Of a stretch of DNA of 6,533 nt, positions 5,572 through 6,533 are shown one piece after another. The stretch lies in assembly GCA_007132635.1 (NCBI GenBank), contig SLOG01000313.1, forward strand, positions 1 through 6,533, read 5' to 3'. The position numbers and the translations under genes were made by a program. Under the pieces are notes generated by a model. The model made no database searches, was not told the origin of the DNA, and saw only the letters and a program-made list of their open reading frames with translations. The stretch's first letter is position 1; the number at the start of each line of letters is the position of its first letter. Origin of the DNA: Limnochordia bacterium (GTDB taxonomy: Bacteria > Bacillota > Limnochordia > Darwinibacteriales > SLO01).

Positions 5572-6533
5572 ACTGCCAGGCGGTACACTACGTCCATCGA
5601 TCAAACTAGCAGTCGTCGCGCTAATGTCATCTGGGTATTCGGCGATCAGCACCGCGCGCAGGCATTGGGTTATCGAGGCGATCCCTATGAGATGGCCAAT
5701 TTGTGTTTCGATATGGTATACCAAGAACAAAAGGAACGGTGCCGCGAATGGCTCCAGGAGTGGAAGGGAGAAGTGGAGCCTCAAGGGCTCCCTGATTCTC
5801 TGAACCTAACGTCCGGCCGACCTGAACGCATTCAGGATATGGTCAATCGAAGACATATGCTGTCTGACAGCGACACCCCCCAAGCGAAGACCTTCGCTGC
5901 TGGGGAAGAGTTCATCCGGACCAATCATCAAGCTCATGACTGGTTCCTGCACATTGAGACCTTTGACCCGCATGAGCCGTTCTTCACGCACGAGGAATAC
6001 AAGCAGCTGTATCCGCATCGCTACGCTGGGAAACACTGGGATTGGCCTTCGTACGCGCGGTTGGATGAAGGGGCGGAAGCAGTAGAACATATGCGGATGG
6101 AATATGCTGCACTTTTGACCAAATGTGACCGCTATCTAGGCAGGATTTTGCAGCTCATGGATGAATATAGTCTATGGGATGACACATTACTGATTATCAA
6201 TACAGACCACGGTTTTCTTTTGGGCGAACACGGTTGGTGGGCTAAGTGCGTGATGCCTTTCTATAATGAGGTGGCTCACACGCCCTTCTTCATTTGGGAT
6301 CCGCGCGTCCGAGTCCAAGGGGAGCGGCGTTCGAGTTTGGTTCAGACAATTGACATTCCGGCCACGATACTGGACTACTTCGACCTCCCGCTGCCTTCGG
6401 ATATGCAGGGAGCGCCCTTGCGCGGGGTGGTCGAATCCGATATGCCGGTGCGGTCGGCTGGTCTTTTCGGCATTCATGGGGGGCATGTAAACTGCACGGA
6501 TGGTCGCTTTGTCTACATGCGGGCTCCCAAACA
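5572..6533 (+). pseudogene. Rearranged third sulfatase lacking the formylglycine segment and a start codon; 3' end outside window
   Basis: A single stop-free frame (open from 5470 to the window end) encodes sulfatase parts in scrambled order. From 5623 it has the N-terminal metal strand NVIWVFGDQHRAQALGYRG, matching sulfatase 1 residues 9-29 at 13 of 21 positions. At GDP (5677-5685) it enters DPYEMANL and a helix ending in Trp at 5761-5763, matching the sulfatase 1 C-terminus (400-427) without gaps. From 5764 it returns to a mid-protein sulfatase region: PQAKTFAAGEEF, FDPHEPFF (5962 on), CDRYLGRILQLMDE, TDHGFLLGEHGWW (D at 6205, H at 6208), SLVQTIDIPATILDYF and GRFVYMRAP. No CxPxR and no GKWH block exist, so the product should be inactive. 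The start is unresolved: no ATG, GTG, TTG or CTG lies in frame before ATG 5692, and ACG 5590 could be a mutated ATG. The left boundary given is nominal. It is most likely the fused remains of two tandem sulfatase genes, or an assembly artefact. Confidence 0.75.
5680..5763 (+). other. Displaced sulfatase C-terminal segment inside the third sulfatase frame
   Basis: These 28 codons (DPYEMANL through a Trp-containing helix) align without gaps with residues 400-427 of sulfatase 1 (DPFEEVNL through GW). The distance from the NL pair to the final Trp is 20 residues in both. In intact sulfatases this is the last helix; here it sits right after the first beta strand. Both edges fall on short shared codons: GAT CCC on the left and TGG on the right. 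That suggests joining at microhomology. Confidence 0.7.

Noticed and set aside
5573..5803. CTG-started frame after AAGGAGG as a separate small gene
   Set aside because: Spacing is good, but the translation (LPGGTLRPSIKL and on) resembles nothing, and it overlaps the homologous sulfatase frame out of phase before stopping at 5801-5803.
5692..6533. ATG 5692 as the start of a normal gene
   Set aside because: It lies inside the displaced C-terminal segment, has no Shine-Dalgarno sequence in front, and conserved sulfatase sequence in the same frame continues upstream to 5623.
5572..6533. Third sulfatase frame as a natural circular permutation
   Set aside because: The frame already approaches its own C-terminal region at the window end (GRFVYMRAP, aligning near sulfatase 1 residues 378-390). 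The early C-terminal segment would therefore be a duplicate from another gene, not a relocated tail.
1..6533. tRNA or rRNA genes, CRISPR arrays, insertion sequences or attachment sites
   Set aside because: I saw no clover-leaf with CCA-type end, no spaced repeats, no transposase-like protein and no terminal inverted repeats with target duplications.

Overview
The window looks like a bacterial chromosome segment carrying a sulfatase gene cluster. It is moderately GC-rich, with strong AGGAGG-type ribosome binding sites, one well-supported TTG start, tight co-directional genes and sulfatases that lack signal peptides. The proteins read to me most like those of Gram-positive Bacillota (Paenibacillus-like). 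Spirochaetes or Lentisphaerota/Planctomycetota-type polysaccharide degraders cannot be excluded, because sulfatase clusters occur there too. This taxonomic guess is recall-based and weak.

Layout: (1) 2-568, plus strand: the 3' part of a Prx6-type peroxiredoxin whose 5' end lies outside the window. (2) 596-646: a long perfect hairpin between two convergent genes, probably a terminator. (3) 645-2531, minus strand: a secreted or membrane-anchored class C beta-lactamase-fold serine hydrolase with a signal peptide and four C-terminal membrane helices. (4) 2532-2808: a divergent intergenic region with a 16-bp palindrome, a GC-rich hairpin, a tandem octamer and a strong Shine-Dalgarno sequence. (5) 2809-4134, plus strand: sulfatase 1, with a CCPFR formylglycine site and a D-Q/D-H metal site. 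(6) 4172-5554, plus strand: sulfatase 2, with a CSPSR site and a D-D/D-N metal site. (7) about 5572-6533, plus strand: a third sulfatase reading frame that is rearranged and runs off the window.

The two intact sulfatases are 37 nt apart, and the third frame has an AAGGAGG 6 nt after the second stop, so the three probably form one transcription unit. Sulfatases 1 and 2 probably desulfate different positions of an imported sulfated glycan or related sulfate ester in the cytoplasm, after maturation of the active-site Cys to formylglycine by an enzyme not encoded here. The divergent serine hydrolase may share control with the operon, but no functional link is shown.

The most unusual item is the third sulfatase frame. 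Its N-terminal strand, with the first metal ligands, jumps at a Gly-Asp-Pro directly into what is normally the extreme C-terminus of a sulfatase. At a Trp it then jumps back into the middle of a second sulfatase. It stays in frame throughout, but has lost the whole formylglycine segment and has no ATG, GTG, TTG or CTG start in frame. It looks like the collapsed remains of two tandem sulfatase genes, or an assembly artefact that mimics this.
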